This document shows, one piece after another, positions 51,174 through 59,778 of a stretch of DNA of 64,000 nt. The DNA is taken from positions 310,001 to 374,000 of the forward strand of contig NZ_FUHU01000026.1 of NCBI RefSeq assembly GCF_900163565.1. Reading direction: 5' to 3'. Both the position numbers and the translations under genes were made by a program. The notes under the pieces were generated by a model that worked only from the letters and a program-made list of their open reading frames with translations, had not been told where the DNA came from and searched no databases. Numbering within the stretch: the stretch's first letter is position 1; every line of letters begins with the position of its first letter. The DNA comes from Agrococcus casei LMG 22410. GTDB lineage: Bacteria; Actinomycetota; Actinomycetes; Actinomycetales; Microbacteriaceae.

Positions 51174-52592
51174 ATGATCATCCTGGCGCTGGAGGCAAGC
51201 ACCACGTCTGCGAAGACCATGCTCTTCGACACGGCAACCCAGGACGTCCAGGTGCTCACCAGGCGATTTGAGACACAGGGATCGAACGCAGTGCGCGACG
51301 GCGACTCGGTGTTCACACAGCTCATGGCGCTCGGCCGCGAGGCGGCGGCCGGCCACGACATCGACGCGATCGCCCTCTCGAGCACCTGGCACGGTCTCAC
51401 GCTCCGCCGCCCCGATCTCTCGGCGGTGACGCCCGTCTACGAATGGCCGTACACAGGTGCACAGGGGGCAGCCGCGCTCTACCGCCGCGACGCCGAATTC
51501 AAAGACTGGTACTACCGCCGCACGGGCTGCATGGTGAACGCCATCTACCCGTCCTTCAAGCTGCGTCACCTCAAAGACCAGGGCGTCGACCTGAAGGGCA
51601 CCATCGCACTCGACCAGGGCAGCCTGAACTTCGCGCGCCTCACGGGCCGAGTGCAGACCAGCCACGCGCTCGCGTCGGGCTCGGGCCTGCTCTCGACCGA
51701 TGCTCCCGAGTGGGATGCCGAGGTGCTGAAGGTCCTCGGCATCGACGATGTCGCACTGCCCGAGCTCGTGGACGGCCTGACCACTGCCCCGCTCACCCCT
51801 GATGCCGCAGCGCACCTCGGTGTTCGAGCGGGCATCCCGGTGACGATCCCCGGCCCCGACGGCGGACTCAACCAGGTCGGCGAAGACGCCCGAGGCGACG
51901 GCGACATGACCTTCTCGATGGGCACCAGCGGCGCACTCAGGTACTCGGTGCCCGAGCCCTCGTTCTCACCGTCGCTCAGCACCTGGACCTACCGGTCTCC
52001 GGTCGGCTGGCTGAGCGGTGCGGCGACGAGCGGATGCGGCAACTGCGTCGACTGGGCGCGGGATCTGCTGTTCGGGCACTCGACGGATTTCAGCGAGATC
52101 GAGCCGCAGCTGTCAGCCGATCGCAAGAGCCTGCCGCTGTTCATGCCGTTCCTGTTCGGCGAGCGCTCCCCCGGCTGGCAGGATCAGCGCCAGGGTGGCC
52201 TGCTCGAGCTGCGCCCAGAGCACACGCGCATCGACATGTACCAGGGCGTGCTCACGGGCATCGTCTCGTCGCTCTACCACTGCTTCCTCGTGCTGCAGGA
52301 GATCAACGGCATCCCCGAGCGCATCATGCTCTCGGGCGGCGTCACGTCGTCGCCGTTCTGGCTGCAGATGACCGTCGACATGTTCGGCCAGCCCATGCGC
52401 GTCTCGTCGCTGCAGCACGCCTCAGCAGTCGGCGCCGTGAAGATGGCGCTGATGGCCAACGGCGAAAGCCCCGACCAGCCTGCCCTGCAGGACACCGAGC
52501 CGCGCATCGTGCATCCGAACCCCGAGCGCACGGCCGAGCTGCGGGTCGAATTCGAACGCTACCTCGCGGCGTACGAGCAGACTCGCGCCTAG
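51174..52592 (+). CDS. gntK: FGGY-family gluconokinase
   Basis: 472-residue sugar kinase. MIILALEASTTSAKTMLFD is the phosphate-1 loop; the C-terminal ATP region is IMLSGGVTSSPFWLQMTVDM and QHASAVGAVKMAL. FGGY gluconate kinases of this type, next to gntR and gntP, convert gluconate to 6-phosphogluconate; substrate is inferred from neighbours. The 3' end overlaps the convergent gntR by 4 bases. Confidence 0.87.
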   Translation: MIILALEASTTSAKTMLFDTATQDVQVLTRRFETQGSNAVRDGDSVFTQLMALGREAAAGHDIDAIALSSTWHGLTLRRPDLSAVTPVYEWPYTGAQGAAALYRRDAEFKDWYYRRTGCMVNAIYPSFKLRHLKDQGVDLKGTIALDQGSLNFARLTGRVQTSHALASGSGLLSTDAPEWDAEVLKVLGIDDVALPELVDGLTTAPLTPDAAAHLGVRAGIPVTIPGPDGGLNQVGEDARGDGDMTFSMGTSGALRYSVPEPSFSPSLSTWTYRSPVGWLSGAATSGCGNCVDWARDLLFGHSTDFSEIEPQLSADRKSLPLFMPFLFGERSPGWQDQRQGGLLELRPEHTRIDMYQGVLTGIVSSLYHCFLVLQEINGIPERIMLSGGVTSSPFWLQMTVDMFGQPMRVSSLQHASAVGAVKMALMANGESPDQPALQDTEPRIVHPNPERTAELRVEFERYLAAYEQTRA

Positions 52593-53281
52593 TCGACCGC
52601 GACTTCTGAGAGCACTGCCTCGACATACCGGCGAGTGGCGGCCTCTGCGGCGTCCTCGTCACCGTCTGCGATCATCCGTGCCGCTGCGACATGATTCGCC
52701 AGCGCGTCCTCGAACGGGTTCGCGGGCGTCTGGCCGTGCGAGTGACGACCCGTGAGCATCTCGGCGACCGTCTCTTTGATCGACGAGAAGAGGGGGTTTC
52801 TGCTCGCGGTCAGGATCAGGTTGTGAAATTCGATGTCTGCGTCGAGATACTCGTCGCTGTCACCCTGGCCGGCATCGCCGAGCCGCTGCAGCTGCTCGGC
52901 AAGCTGCAGCAGCTGCGCTCGCTCGAGTGGGTCTGCATGCCTCGCCATCAGACGCGCGGCTGTGGGCTCGATGGCGAGTCGGAGCTCGGTCAGGGCGACG
53001 ATCTGCTGATCTGCCTGCGGCCCGTCGAGTCGCCAGCGGATGAGCTGCGCGTCGAGGTTGCTCCAGAGCTCGGGCTGCTGCACCGTGACGCCCACTCTGC
53101 GGCGCGACACCAGCATCTGCTTCGCCTCGAGCACGCGCACCGCCTCGCGGATCACCGTGCGCGAGACCTCGTAGTGCTCTTCGAGCTGCGCGAGCGTCAG
53201 AACGCTGCCTGCCGCGACCTCGCCGCTTGCAATGCGAACGCCCAGATCATCCAGCACTGAACCATGGGATGCCCGAGCCAC
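52589..53281 (-). CDS. GntR-family (FCD) regulator
   Basis: 230-residue regulator: N-terminal winged helix (LAQLEEHYEVSRTVIREAVRVLE) and C-terminal FCD ligand domain with metal-binding candidates (LRLAIEPTAARLMARHAD, DIEFHNLIL, NHVAAARMI). It probably represses the gluconate/idonate genes on both sides. The start is GTG 53281, set by GAGGAGG 5-6 bases upstream; a more distal TTG at 53317 would overlap the likely operators. Confidence 0.9.
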   Translation of the reverse strand: MARASHGSVLDDLGVRIASGEVAAGSVLTLAQLEEHYEVSRTVIREAVRVLEAKQMLVSRRRVGVTVQQPELWSNLDAQLIRWRLDGPQADQQIVALTELRLAIEPTAARLMARHADPLERAQLLQLAEQLQRLGDAGQGDSDEYLDADIEFHNLILTASRNPLFSSIKETVAEMLTGRHSHGQTPANPFEDALANHVAAARMIADGDEDAAEAATRRYVEAVLSEVAVD

Positions 53282-53315
53282 GACGCCCTCCTCATAAATA
53301 CGATGATTAGTACGC

Positions 53316-53330
53316 AAAGATACGATCTTT
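53316..53330. promoter_or_regulatory. candidate GntR operator in the gntR-gntP divergent region
   Basis: Perfect inverted repeat AAAGAT-ACG-ATCTTT. It is flanked by TACGATGATTAGTA (53300-53313) and followed by TATTCT (53334-53339), a possible gntP -10 element. The rest of 53282-53434 shows only the ribosome sites. Confidence 0.5.
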
Positions 53331-53434
53331 ATGTATTCTAGCTGTGATTCCGCAGCGAGCGGAACACTTTGAATCCTAAGACCCGGTGCGGCTGCAAGCC
53401 TGTGCCTGGCTGAATGTCAATGGAGATGTCGGTT

Positions 53435-54832
53435 ATGGAACTCGAAACCTGGGAGCAGACGCTGGGCGCTGCACCGCTGCTCGGAATCGCGGCGGGAGCC
53501 ATCGCGGCGATCCTGCTGCTCATCATCGTCTTCAAGGTGCACGCGTTCGTCGCCCTTGTGATCGTGTCGCTGCTGACAGCTGTCGCCACGGGCATCCCGA
53601 CGCAGTTCATCTCAGAAGTGCTCGTCGACGGCTTCGCCGGGACGATCGGCTCGGTGGCGCTGCTCGTCGGCTTCGGTGCGATGCTCGGAAAGCTCGTCGA
53701 GCATTCCGGCGGCGCGAAGGCACTCGCTGACGCCCTCGTGCGCCTCTTCGGCGAGAAGCGCGCCCCGTTCGCGCTCGGCATCGCATCGCTCATCATGGGC
53801 TTCCCGATGTTCTTCGACGCGGGCCTGGTCATGATGCTCCCCATCATCTTCGCTGTCGCGCACCGCGTCACAGGTGGCAAGAACGTGCTGGCCTACGGAA
53901 TCCCCGCAGCAGCTGCGTTCTCGGTCATGCACGTGTTCCTGCCCCCGCACCCCGGCCCCGTCACGGCAGCCGGTGAGTACGAGGCGAACATCGGCATCGT
54001 CCTGCTCGTCGGCCTCGTCATCGCGATCCCCACCTGGCTGCTGACCGGTCACCTCTGGGGCAAGTTCGTCGGCCGCAAGTTCGTGCTGCCCGTTCCGACC
54101 CTCTTCGGGGGCGTCGACGAGGACCAGCCGAAGAACCCGCCGCGCGTCTCGACCATCATCCTGCTGCTCCTGCTTCCGATGGCCCTCATCTTCCTGAACA
54201 CCGGGCTCACGACGCTCGACGCCGCAGGCTTCGTCGACGCGTCGCAGGGCTGGGCTCAGGCGCTGATCCTCATCGGCAACTCCCCGATCGCGCTGCTCAT
54301 CACCGTCGTGGTCGCAATGCTCGTGCTCGGCTGGCGTCGCGGCCAGAAGGGCACCGCGGTCGAGAAGCTCGTCGACTCCTCGCTCGGCCCGATCGCCAGC
54401 GTCGTCATTATCACCGGTGCCGGCGGCATGTTCGGTGCCGTGCTCCGCACCTCCGGCATCGGCGAGGCGCTCTCGGAGACGCTCGACAGCTGGGGCATGC
54501 CCGTCATCTTCGCGGCATTCATCATCGCAGCCGTCATCCGCGTCGCACAGGGCTCGGCAACCGTCGCGCTCGTCACTGCCGCAGGCCTCGTCGGCCCGGC
54601 CGTGCTCGCGGGCGACTTCAACCCGATGCAGATTGCAGCCATCACGCTGGCGACAGCAGCCGGCTCGGTCTTCGCAGGCCACGTCAACGACTCGGGCTTC
54701 TGGCTCGTCGGCAGGCTCATGGGCATGGACGTCAAGACCACGCTCAAGGTCTGGACGGTGCAGCAGACGATCCAGTCGGTCACGGCATTCCTTCTGGTGC
54801 TGGTCGTCTACAGCCTCGCCTCGTTGTTCTGA
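53435..54832 (+). CDS. gntP: gluconate:H+ symporter (GntP family)
   Basis: 465-residue permease with 12-14 membrane segments. GntP signatures include VGFGAMLGKLVEHSGGAKA, FPMFFDAGLVMMLPIIFAVA, VMHVFLPPHPGPVTAAG and a C-terminal AGHVNDSGFWLVGRLMGM. It imports gluconate, and possibly L-idonate or 5-ketogluconate. ATG 53435 is chosen from GGAG nine bases upstream; in-frame ATGs at 53414, 53420 and 53426 exist. Followed by idnO after 19 bases. Confidence 0.93.
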   Translation: MELETWEQTLGAAPLLGIAAGAIAAILLLIIVFKVHAFVALVIVSLLTAVATGIPTQFISEVLVDGFAGTIGSVALLVGFGAMLGKLVEHSGGAKALADALVRLFGEKRAPFALGIASLIMGFPMFFDAGLVMMLPIIFAVAHRVTGGKNVLAYGIPAAAAFSVMHVFLPPHPGPVTAAGEYEANIGIVLLVGLVIAIPTWLLTGHLWGKFVGRKFVLPVPTLFGGVDEDQPKNPPRVSTIILLLLLPMALIFLNTGLTTLDAAGFVDASQGWAQALILIGNSPIALLITVVVAMLVLGWRRGQKGTAVEKLVDSSLGPIASVVIITGAGGMFGAVLRTSGIGEALSETLDSWGMPVIFAAFIIAAVIRVAQGSATVALVTAAGLVGPAVLAGDFNPMQIAAITLATAAGSVFAGHVNDSGFWLVGRLMGMDVKTTLKVWTVQQTIQSVTAFLLVLVVYSLASLF

Positions 54833-54851
54833 TTGCGAAAGTGAGTCACCC

Positions 54852-55619
54852 ATGAACAGCCTCTTCGACATCTCGGGCCGCCTGGCTCTCGTGACCGGTT
54901 CGTCACGAGGGCTGGGCAAGTCTCTGGCTCTCGCGCTCGCGGATGCCGGTGCGTCTGTCGTCGTCCACGGTCGCGACGAACAGGCCGTCGAGGCTGTTCG
55001 GGCAGAGGCCGAGCAGCGTTCGGGCCAGCCGGCTCGGTCGGTGGTCTTCGACGTGACGGATGCGCAGGCGACTCGCGCAGGAATCGACCGGCTGATCGCA
55101 GATGCGGGTGCACCCGACATCCTGATCAACAACGCGGGCATGCAGCGTCGTGCCCCGATTCACGAGTTCGACGTCGACGACTGGGACCAGATCGTCGCTG
55201 CCAACCTCTCGAGCGCGTTCTACGTGTCGCGCGCGGTGCTGCCGCACATGGTCGAGCGCCAGTCGGGCAAGATCGTCAACATCGCGTCGGTGCAGTCGCT
55301 GCTGGCTCGCCAGACGATCGCACCGTACTCGGCGACCAAGGGCGGCATCGCGCAGCTCACGAAGGGCATGGCCGCCGATGTGGCCCGCTTCAACGTGCAG
55401 GTGAACGCCCTCTCGCCCGGCTACTTCGCGACCGAGATGAACACCGCGCTCGTCGAAGACGAAGCGTTCAACTCGTGGCTCGTGAACCGCACGCCGGCAC
55501 AGCGCTGGGGCTCGTTCGAAGAGCTCAACGGAGCACTGCTGTTCCTCGCCTCAGACGCGTCGAGCTTCGTCTCCGGGCAGAACATCTTCGTCGACGGCGG
55601 CATGACCGCGGTCGTCTGA
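54852..55619 (+). CDS. idnO: gluconate 5-dehydrogenase (SDR)
   Basis: 255-residue classical SDR: TGSSRGLG cofactor loop, NNAGMQRRAP, catalytic Ser in NIASVQSL and YSATK. The MQRR after NNAG and the PGYFATEMN segment are typical of gluconate 5-dehydrogenases, which reduce 5-ketogluconate to gluconate with NADPH. Context (GntP before, IdnD after) supports this. GAAAGTGAG precedes ATG 54852. Confidence 0.9.
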   Translation: MNSLFDISGRLALVTGSSRGLGKSLALALADAGASVVVHGRDEQAVEAVRAEAEQRSGQPARSVVFDVTDAQATRAGIDRLIADAGAPDILINNAGMQRRAPIHEFDVDDWDQIVAANLSSAFYVSRAVLPHMVERQSGKIVNIASVQSLLARQTIAPYSATKGGIAQLTKGMAADVARFNVQVNALSPGYFATEMNTALVEDEAFNSWLVNRTPAQRWGSFEELNGALLFLASDASSFVSGQNIFVDGGMTAVV

Positions 55620-55642
55620 CACTGAGCCAGGAGGGCATCACC

Positions 55643-56659
55643 ATGCGCGCAGCATTCATCACCGCGAAGCAGACCGTCGAGGTTCGCGACGTGCCGACAC
55701 CCGAGCCTCGTGAAGACGAGGTGCGCATCCGCGTCGACTACGTGGGCGTGTGCGGCTCAGACCTGCACTACTACTTCGAAGGCGCGAACGGCGCGTTCGT
55801 CGTGCAGGAGCCGCTGGTGCCCGGGCACGAGCTCTCGGGTCGCATCGACTTCGACCCGAAGGGCGAGTGGGCTCCCGGCACCGGCGTCACGGTGCACCCT
55901 GCGCGCTTCGGCGACAGCCAGCCGGGCATCGAAGACGATCCGCACCTGTGGCCGAACGGGTCGTACCTCGGAAGCGCCTCGACCTGGCCGCACACGCAGG
56001 GTGCTCTTGCCGAGCAGCTGGTCGTCGACAGGTCGATGATCCGCGTGCTGCCTGAGTCGCTGACGGTGCGCACCGCGGTGCTCGCCGAGCCGCTCGCGGT
56101 CGCCATGCACGGCGTGGCGAAGGCGGGCGACGCCATCAAGGGCGCTCGCGTGCTCGTGACCGGCTCGGGCCCCATCGGCCTGCTTGCGATCGCCGCCGCG
56201 CTCGACGCTGGCGCCGCATCCGTCACTGCCACCGACGTGCTCGAAGGGCCGCTGCAGCGTGCGCTCGGCATGGGCGCCGAAGCCGCGATCAACGTGGCGA
56301 CCGACGAGGTTCCCGAGGGCGCATTCGACGTCGTGCTCGAGTGCTCGGGCGTCGCTCCGTCGATCTCGACCGCATTCCACGCTGCCCGCAAGGCCGCAAC
56401 GGTCGTGCAGATCGGCATGGTGCCGAACGAGCCGCGGCCCGTCAACCTCGCGCCGTTCATCTCGAAGGAGCTGCGGGTCTACGGCACATTCCGTTTCAAG
56501 GACGAGATCGATGCCGCAATCAGCCTGCTCGCGAAGCGGCCCGAGATCGAGCTGGTCATCACGCACGAGTTCGACGCCGGCAACACGGCAGAGCTGTTCG
56601 CAGTCGCCAGAGACTCAGAGGCCTCCGGCAAGGTCATCGCGACCGTCTGGCCCGAATAG
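55643..56659 (+). CDS. idnD: L-idonate 5-dehydrogenase-like medium-chain dehydrogenase
   Basis: 338-residue MDR enzyme, likely oxidising L-idonate to 5-ketogluconate. Catalytic zinc ligands are in GVCGSDLHYY (Cys) and VPGHELSG (His, Glu), and the Rossmann loop is TGSGPIGLLAI. The structural zinc lobe, normally four cysteines, is replaced by HPARFGDSQPGIEDDPHLWP with none. The YLGSASTWPHTQGALAEQ segment matches the idonate group. CAGGAGG precedes ATG 55643. It ends the gntP-idnO-idnD operon. Confidence 0.87.
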   Translation: MRAAFITAKQTVEVRDVPTPEPREDEVRIRVDYVGVCGSDLHYYFEGANGAFVVQEPLVPGHELSGRIDFDPKGEWAPGTGVTVHPARFGDSQPGIEDDPHLWPNGSYLGSASTWPHTQGALAEQLVVDRSMIRVLPESLTVRTAVLAEPLAVAMHGVAKAGDAIKGARVLVTGSGPIGLLAIAAALDAGAASVTATDVLEGPLQRALGMGAEAAINVATDEVPEGAFDVVLECSGVAPSISTAFHAARKAATVVQIGMVPNEPRPVNLAPFISKELRVYGTFRFKDEIDAAISLLAKRPEIELVITHEFDAGNTAELFAVARDSEASGKVIATVWPE

Positions 56660-56662
56660 CGC

Positions 56663-57364
56663 TCAGGCGGCGTCGGGGTTGACCGTGACGGTGTTCAGAT
56701 TGGCACCGCGCGGCATCCTCACTGCGGCTGCGACGGCCAACGCGACGTCTGCGACGCGCAGGTGGTCGTTCGGGTTGTAGCCGGCATCATTGCCCGCCTG
56801 GATGCGCTGCTGCATCGCAGTGTCGACCCGCCCCGGATGCACCGAGACGACTCGGACTCGCCCCGCCTCTTCTTTGCGGAGCGCATCCGTGAATGCCGTC
56901 AGCGCGAACTTCGAAGCCGAGTAGAGGCCCCACTCTGCGCCGGCATGGAAGCCGGAGCCCGAATTGATGGCAAGCACCATGCCTCGGGCCTCGCGCAGCT
57001 TCGGCAGCAGCATGCGCGTGAGGTCGGCGACCGCCACGACGTTCAGCTCGAACACATCGCGCCACTGCTGGCGCTCGAGCGTCTCGATCGCACCGTTTCC
57101 TTCGACGCCTGCCGAGTGGATCACGACATCGACGCGGCCCACACGCTCGATTGCTGCGGCGACATCGTCGCCATCGGTCAGATCGCACACCCAGGCCTCG
57201 GCCGACGGCAGGCTGGCAGCGATCTCGGTCGCAAGCGCCTCGTCGCGCCCGCCGACCAGCACGCGGTGGTCGCTGCCGAGCTCCTTCGCGATCGCCTGGC
57301 CGATGCCGCGCGTGGCGCCGGTGACGAGTGCAACGGGTCGTGTGGTCTGGCTGTCAGTGCTCAT
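56663..57364 (-). CDS. short-chain dehydrogenase/reductase
   Basis: 233-residue classical SDR: TGATRGIG cofactor loop, HSAGVEGNG, catalytic INSGSGFHAGAEWGLYSASK. The substrate is unknown. Its ATG overlaps the stop of the MFS gene (ATGA), so the two form an operon under the ArsR-type regulator. The 3' end lies 3 bases from the convergent idnD stop. Confidence 0.9.
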   Translation of the reverse strand: MSTDSQTTRPVALVTGATRGIGQAIAKELGSDHRVLVGGRDEALATEIAASLPSAEAWVCDLTDGDDVAAAIERVGRVDVVIHSAGVEGNGAIETLERQQWRDVFELNVVAVADLTRMLLPKLREARGMVLAINSGSGFHAGAEWGLYSASKFALTAFTDALRKEEAGRVRVVSVHPGRVDTAMQQRIQAGNDAGYNPNDHLRVADVALAVAAAVRMPRGANLNTVTVNPDAA

Positions 57365-58644
57365 GCACCCATCCTGGCATCGGCGTCGGGCAGCTCGCTC
57401 ATCTTCCAGAACGGGCCGGTGACGACGAACAGCGCTGCGAGCAGCTGGCCTGCAGCACCGACCCACATTGTGCCGACGACGCCGATCGCAGATGCCAGCA
57501 GGCCCGATGCGAGCGCCGCGATCGGCATGACACCCCAGACGCAGAAGCGCACGGATGCGTTCATCCGGCCCAGCAGCCGCTTGGGTGTCACCCGCTGGCG
57601 GAAGGTCACCTGTGTGATGTTGTACGCGAGGATGGCGACGTTGCCGATGAAGAGCTGCGCGACGAGCAGCGGAAACGCGACGTCTGGGAACGACGCGGCC
57701 AGCGGCAGCAGCACCGCGACCAGTGCGAGCACGATGGCGCTGACGGGAATCGAGCGGGCTTCGCCCAGCAGCTTCACGATGTGCGGCGTTGCCACTGCCC
57801 CGACGAGGCCGCCTATCGCTCCGAGCGAGAGCAGCACGCCCATCGTCTCGACCGAGAACCCGAGGGTTCGCAGCAGGAAGATGGGCAGCATCGTGAACGA
57901 TAGTGTGTTGAAGAGGTTCGAGACTGCCGTGGTGCCGACGATGCGGCGCAGCAGCGGGTTGCCGAAGACCCAGCTGAGCCCCTCGCCGATCTCCTTCATG
58001 ATCGGCGCCTTGTCGTCGCCTGCCCGCGGCTCCTCGGTGTCGCGCGTGAGCAGCAGGGCGACCGCTGAGACGAGGTAGGTGCCGACCGTGGCGAGTATCG
58101 CAAGCGGTGCCGTGAGGATTCCGACGAGCCAGCCGCCGACTGCGGGGCCGCCGATGTTGGCGAGCTCGCGCGTGGCCTCGAGCTTGCCGTTCGCCTCTGC
58201 GATCTGCCTGCCGGGCACCAGCGACGGGATCACGCTCTGATACGAGACGTCGAAGAACACGGTTGCGATGCCGAGCACCAGCGCAACGGCATAGAGTTGC
58301 CACATCGCGAGCACGTCGAGCCACCACAGCAGCGGCAGCAGCGAAAGAGCGACGGCGCGCACCAGGTCGGCCGTGATCATGACTCGGCGCTTGCGCATGC
58401 GATCAATCCACGCGCCGGCTGGCAGACCCACCACCAGGAAGGCCGCGACAGCCGCTGCATTGAGAAACCCCACCTGCAGCTCCGTGGCGTTCAGCAGCAC
58501 GACAGCGAGCACCGGAATGGCGAGCTCAGTGATCTGCGTGCCCGCCTGAGCAAGAGTCTGCCCGCCCCAGAACGTCAGGAAATTTCCGTCGCGCCACAGC
58601 GATCGGCGCGCCTGGGTTTCCTCAGGTTCATGTCTCGTTGTCAT
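57361..58644 (-). CDS. MFS efflux transporter
   Basis: 427-residue, 12-helix major facilitator of the EntS/MFS_3 exporter type. The N-terminal WRDGNFLTFWGGQTLAQAGT, the loop GLPAGAWIDRMRKRRVMI (motif A) and FFDVSYQSVIPSLVPGRQIAEAN are typical. It probably exports a small molecule or drug. The ATG at 58644 is supported by TTGACG-17-GACACT upstream. The ArsR-type regulator is divergent, with a palindrome over the -35. Confidence 0.88.
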   Translation of the reverse strand: MTTRHEPEETQARRSLWRDGNFLTFWGGQTLAQAGTQITELAIPVLAVVLLNATELQVGFLNAAAVAAFLVVGLPAGAWIDRMRKRRVMITADLVRAVALSLLPLLWWLDVLAMWQLYAVALVLGIATVFFDVSYQSVIPSLVPGRQIAEANGKLEATRELANIGGPAVGGWLVGILTAPLAILATVGTYLVSAVALLLTRDTEEPRAGDDKAPIMKEIGEGLSWVFGNPLLRRIVGTTAVSNLFNTLSFTMLPIFLLRTLGFSVETMGVLLSLGAIGGLVGAVATPHIVKLLGEARSIPVSAIVLALVAVLLPLAASFPDVAFPLLVAQLFIGNVAILAYNITQVTFRQRVTPKRLLGRMNASVRFCVWGVMPIAALASGLLASAIGVVGTMWVGAAGQLLAALFVVTGPFWKMSELPDADARMGA

Positions 58645-58651
58645 ATCGATG

Positions 58652-58680
58652 AGTGTCCCGTAGTGATTGACTCTCGTCAA
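58652..58680 (-). promoter_or_regulatory. MFS operon promoter
   Basis: TTGACG (58680-58675), a 17-base spacer and GACACT (58657-58652), ending 7 bases before the ATG. The -35 lies inside the operator at 58665. Confidence 0.5.
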
Positions 58681-58682
58681 TC
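58665..58682. promoter_or_regulatory. operator between MFS and ArsR-type genes
   Basis: Perfect inverted repeat GATTGAC-TCTC-GTCAATC in the 54-base divergent gap, covering the MFS -35 and lying just before the regulator's TAGTAT hexamer. Confidence 0.7.
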
Positions 58683-58698
58683 AACGTAGTATGGCTGT

Positions 58699-59202
58699 AT
58701 GAACGATGACCGTCAGCAGGCAGCGGCACGCGCACTGAGCTCGCCACTGCGACTCCGCGTGCTTCGACTGTGCGGCTTCGAGGCCAGAACCAACAAAGAG
58801 CTGGCCGAGCTGCTCGACGTCAATCCTGGCACGATGCTGCATCACGTGCGAACCCTCGTGCGCACTGGGTTCCTCGCCCCAGAAGAAGAGCGCTCCGGCG
58901 CCAAGGGCGCTCGCGAGGTGCCGTACAGGGCGACGGGTCTGTCGTGGCGCACGCCGCTCCCCCGCGGCTCGCGCGTGCTCGTCGAGGTGTTCCTGCAGCA
59001 GCTCGAGACCGTCGAGCCAGAAGACCTCAAGACCACCTGGATGGGACTCCGGCTCAACGACGAGCACAAAGAGGAGTTCAAGAATCGCATGTACGAGCTG
59101 CTCAATGAGTTCAAAGACCGCGGCCCCGACCCCGACGGCGCACCGTACTCGTTCTTCAGCGCGCTGCACCCCGACCAGAACCCGCCCGCACCAGAGCACT
59201 GA
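58699..59202 (+). CDS. ArsR-type winged-helix regulator
   Basis: 167-residue regulator. The N-terminal winged helix reads ALSSPLRLRVLRLCGFEARTNKELAELLD followed by GTMLHHVRTLVRTGF; the C-terminal half (RGSRVLVEVFLQQLETVEPEDLKTTW) is a helical sensor. There are no cysteine clusters, so a metal ligand is unlikely. ATG 58699 follows TAGTAT by 6 bases. It probably represses itself and the divergent MFS-SDR operon. Confidence 0.88.
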   Translation: MNDDRQQAAARALSSPLRLRVLRLCGFEARTNKELAELLDVNPGTMLHHVRTLVRTGFLAPEEERSGAKGAREVPYRATGLSWRTPLPRGSRVLVEVFLQQLETVEPEDLKTTWMGLRLNDEHKEEFKNRMYELLNEFKDRGPDPDGAPYSFFSALHPDQNPPAPEH

Positions 59203-59257
59203 CGCAGATTCCGGTGCCGCATCTCACATTCTCGGTCGCTGACGCGTCTGCAGGGTG

Positions 59258-59776
59258 ATGAACACGCACACACCATTCGAAGCGGCAGTCCAGGCGCACG
59301 GGGCGACCGTGCTGCGCGTCTGCCGCGCTGTGCTCGGCCCGCACGCAGATGCCGACGACGCATGGTCAGAGACGTTTCTCTCAGCGATGCCGGCATGGCC
59401 GAAGCTGCCTGAGAGCACCAACGTCGAGGCGTGGCTGGTGCGCATCGCACACCGCAAGGCCATCGACGTGACGCGGCGCAGAGCTCGTCAGGCTGTGCCG
59501 GTCGAGCACCTGCCAGAGACGCCGGCCGCTGCAGGGTCGCAGGGTCGGTCGCAGTCGGATGCGCGCTCGGCCGAGCGACACGAGCTCTGGAGCGCAGTCG
59601 GCGACCTGCCAGAGAAGCAGCGCAAGGCCATCGCCTACCGCTACCTAGGGTCACTCCCCTACGACGACATCGCCGAGCTGCTGGGCGGCACAGCCGCTGC
59701 CGCCAGGCGGTCGGCCGCAGATGGGCTGCAGTCCCTCAGGCGGCACCCTGCATTCAGAGACCACGACGGAGCATGA
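59258..59776 (+). CDS. ECF-type RNA polymerase sigma factor
   Basis: 172-residue sigma factor with region 2 (ADADDAWSETFLSAMPAWPK, AWLVRIAHRKAIDVTRRRA) and region 4 (LPEKQRKAIAYRYLGSLPYDDIAELLGGTAAAARR). No anti-sigma gene is adjacent; instead ogt follows at once (ATGA overlap or 2-base gap, depending on the ogt start). GTG 59255 is an alternative start. It likely controls the ogt-tag-alkA genes, but no target promoter is proven. Confidence 0.88.
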   Translation: MNTHTPFEAAVQAHGATVLRVCRAVLGPHADADDAWSETFLSAMPAWPKLPESTNVEAWLVRIAHRKAIDVTRRRARQAVPVEHLPETPAAAGSQGRSQSDARSAERHELWSAVGDLPEKQRKAIAYRYLGSLPYDDIAELLGGTAAAARRSAADGLQSLRRHPAFRDHDGA

Positions 59777-59778
59777 AG

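Noticed and set aside
53612-55141. Open frame of about 500 codons on the minus strand opposite gntP and idnO
   Set aside because: Low-complexity Asp/Glu/Arg composition and no motifs; gntP and idnO on the plus strand are unambiguous.
57365-58327. Apparent N-terminal extension of the SDR gene at 56663
   Set aside because: This part is out of frame with the MFS transporter it overlies and is Arg-rich; the ATG at 57364 overlaps the MFS stop and begins a standard SDR.
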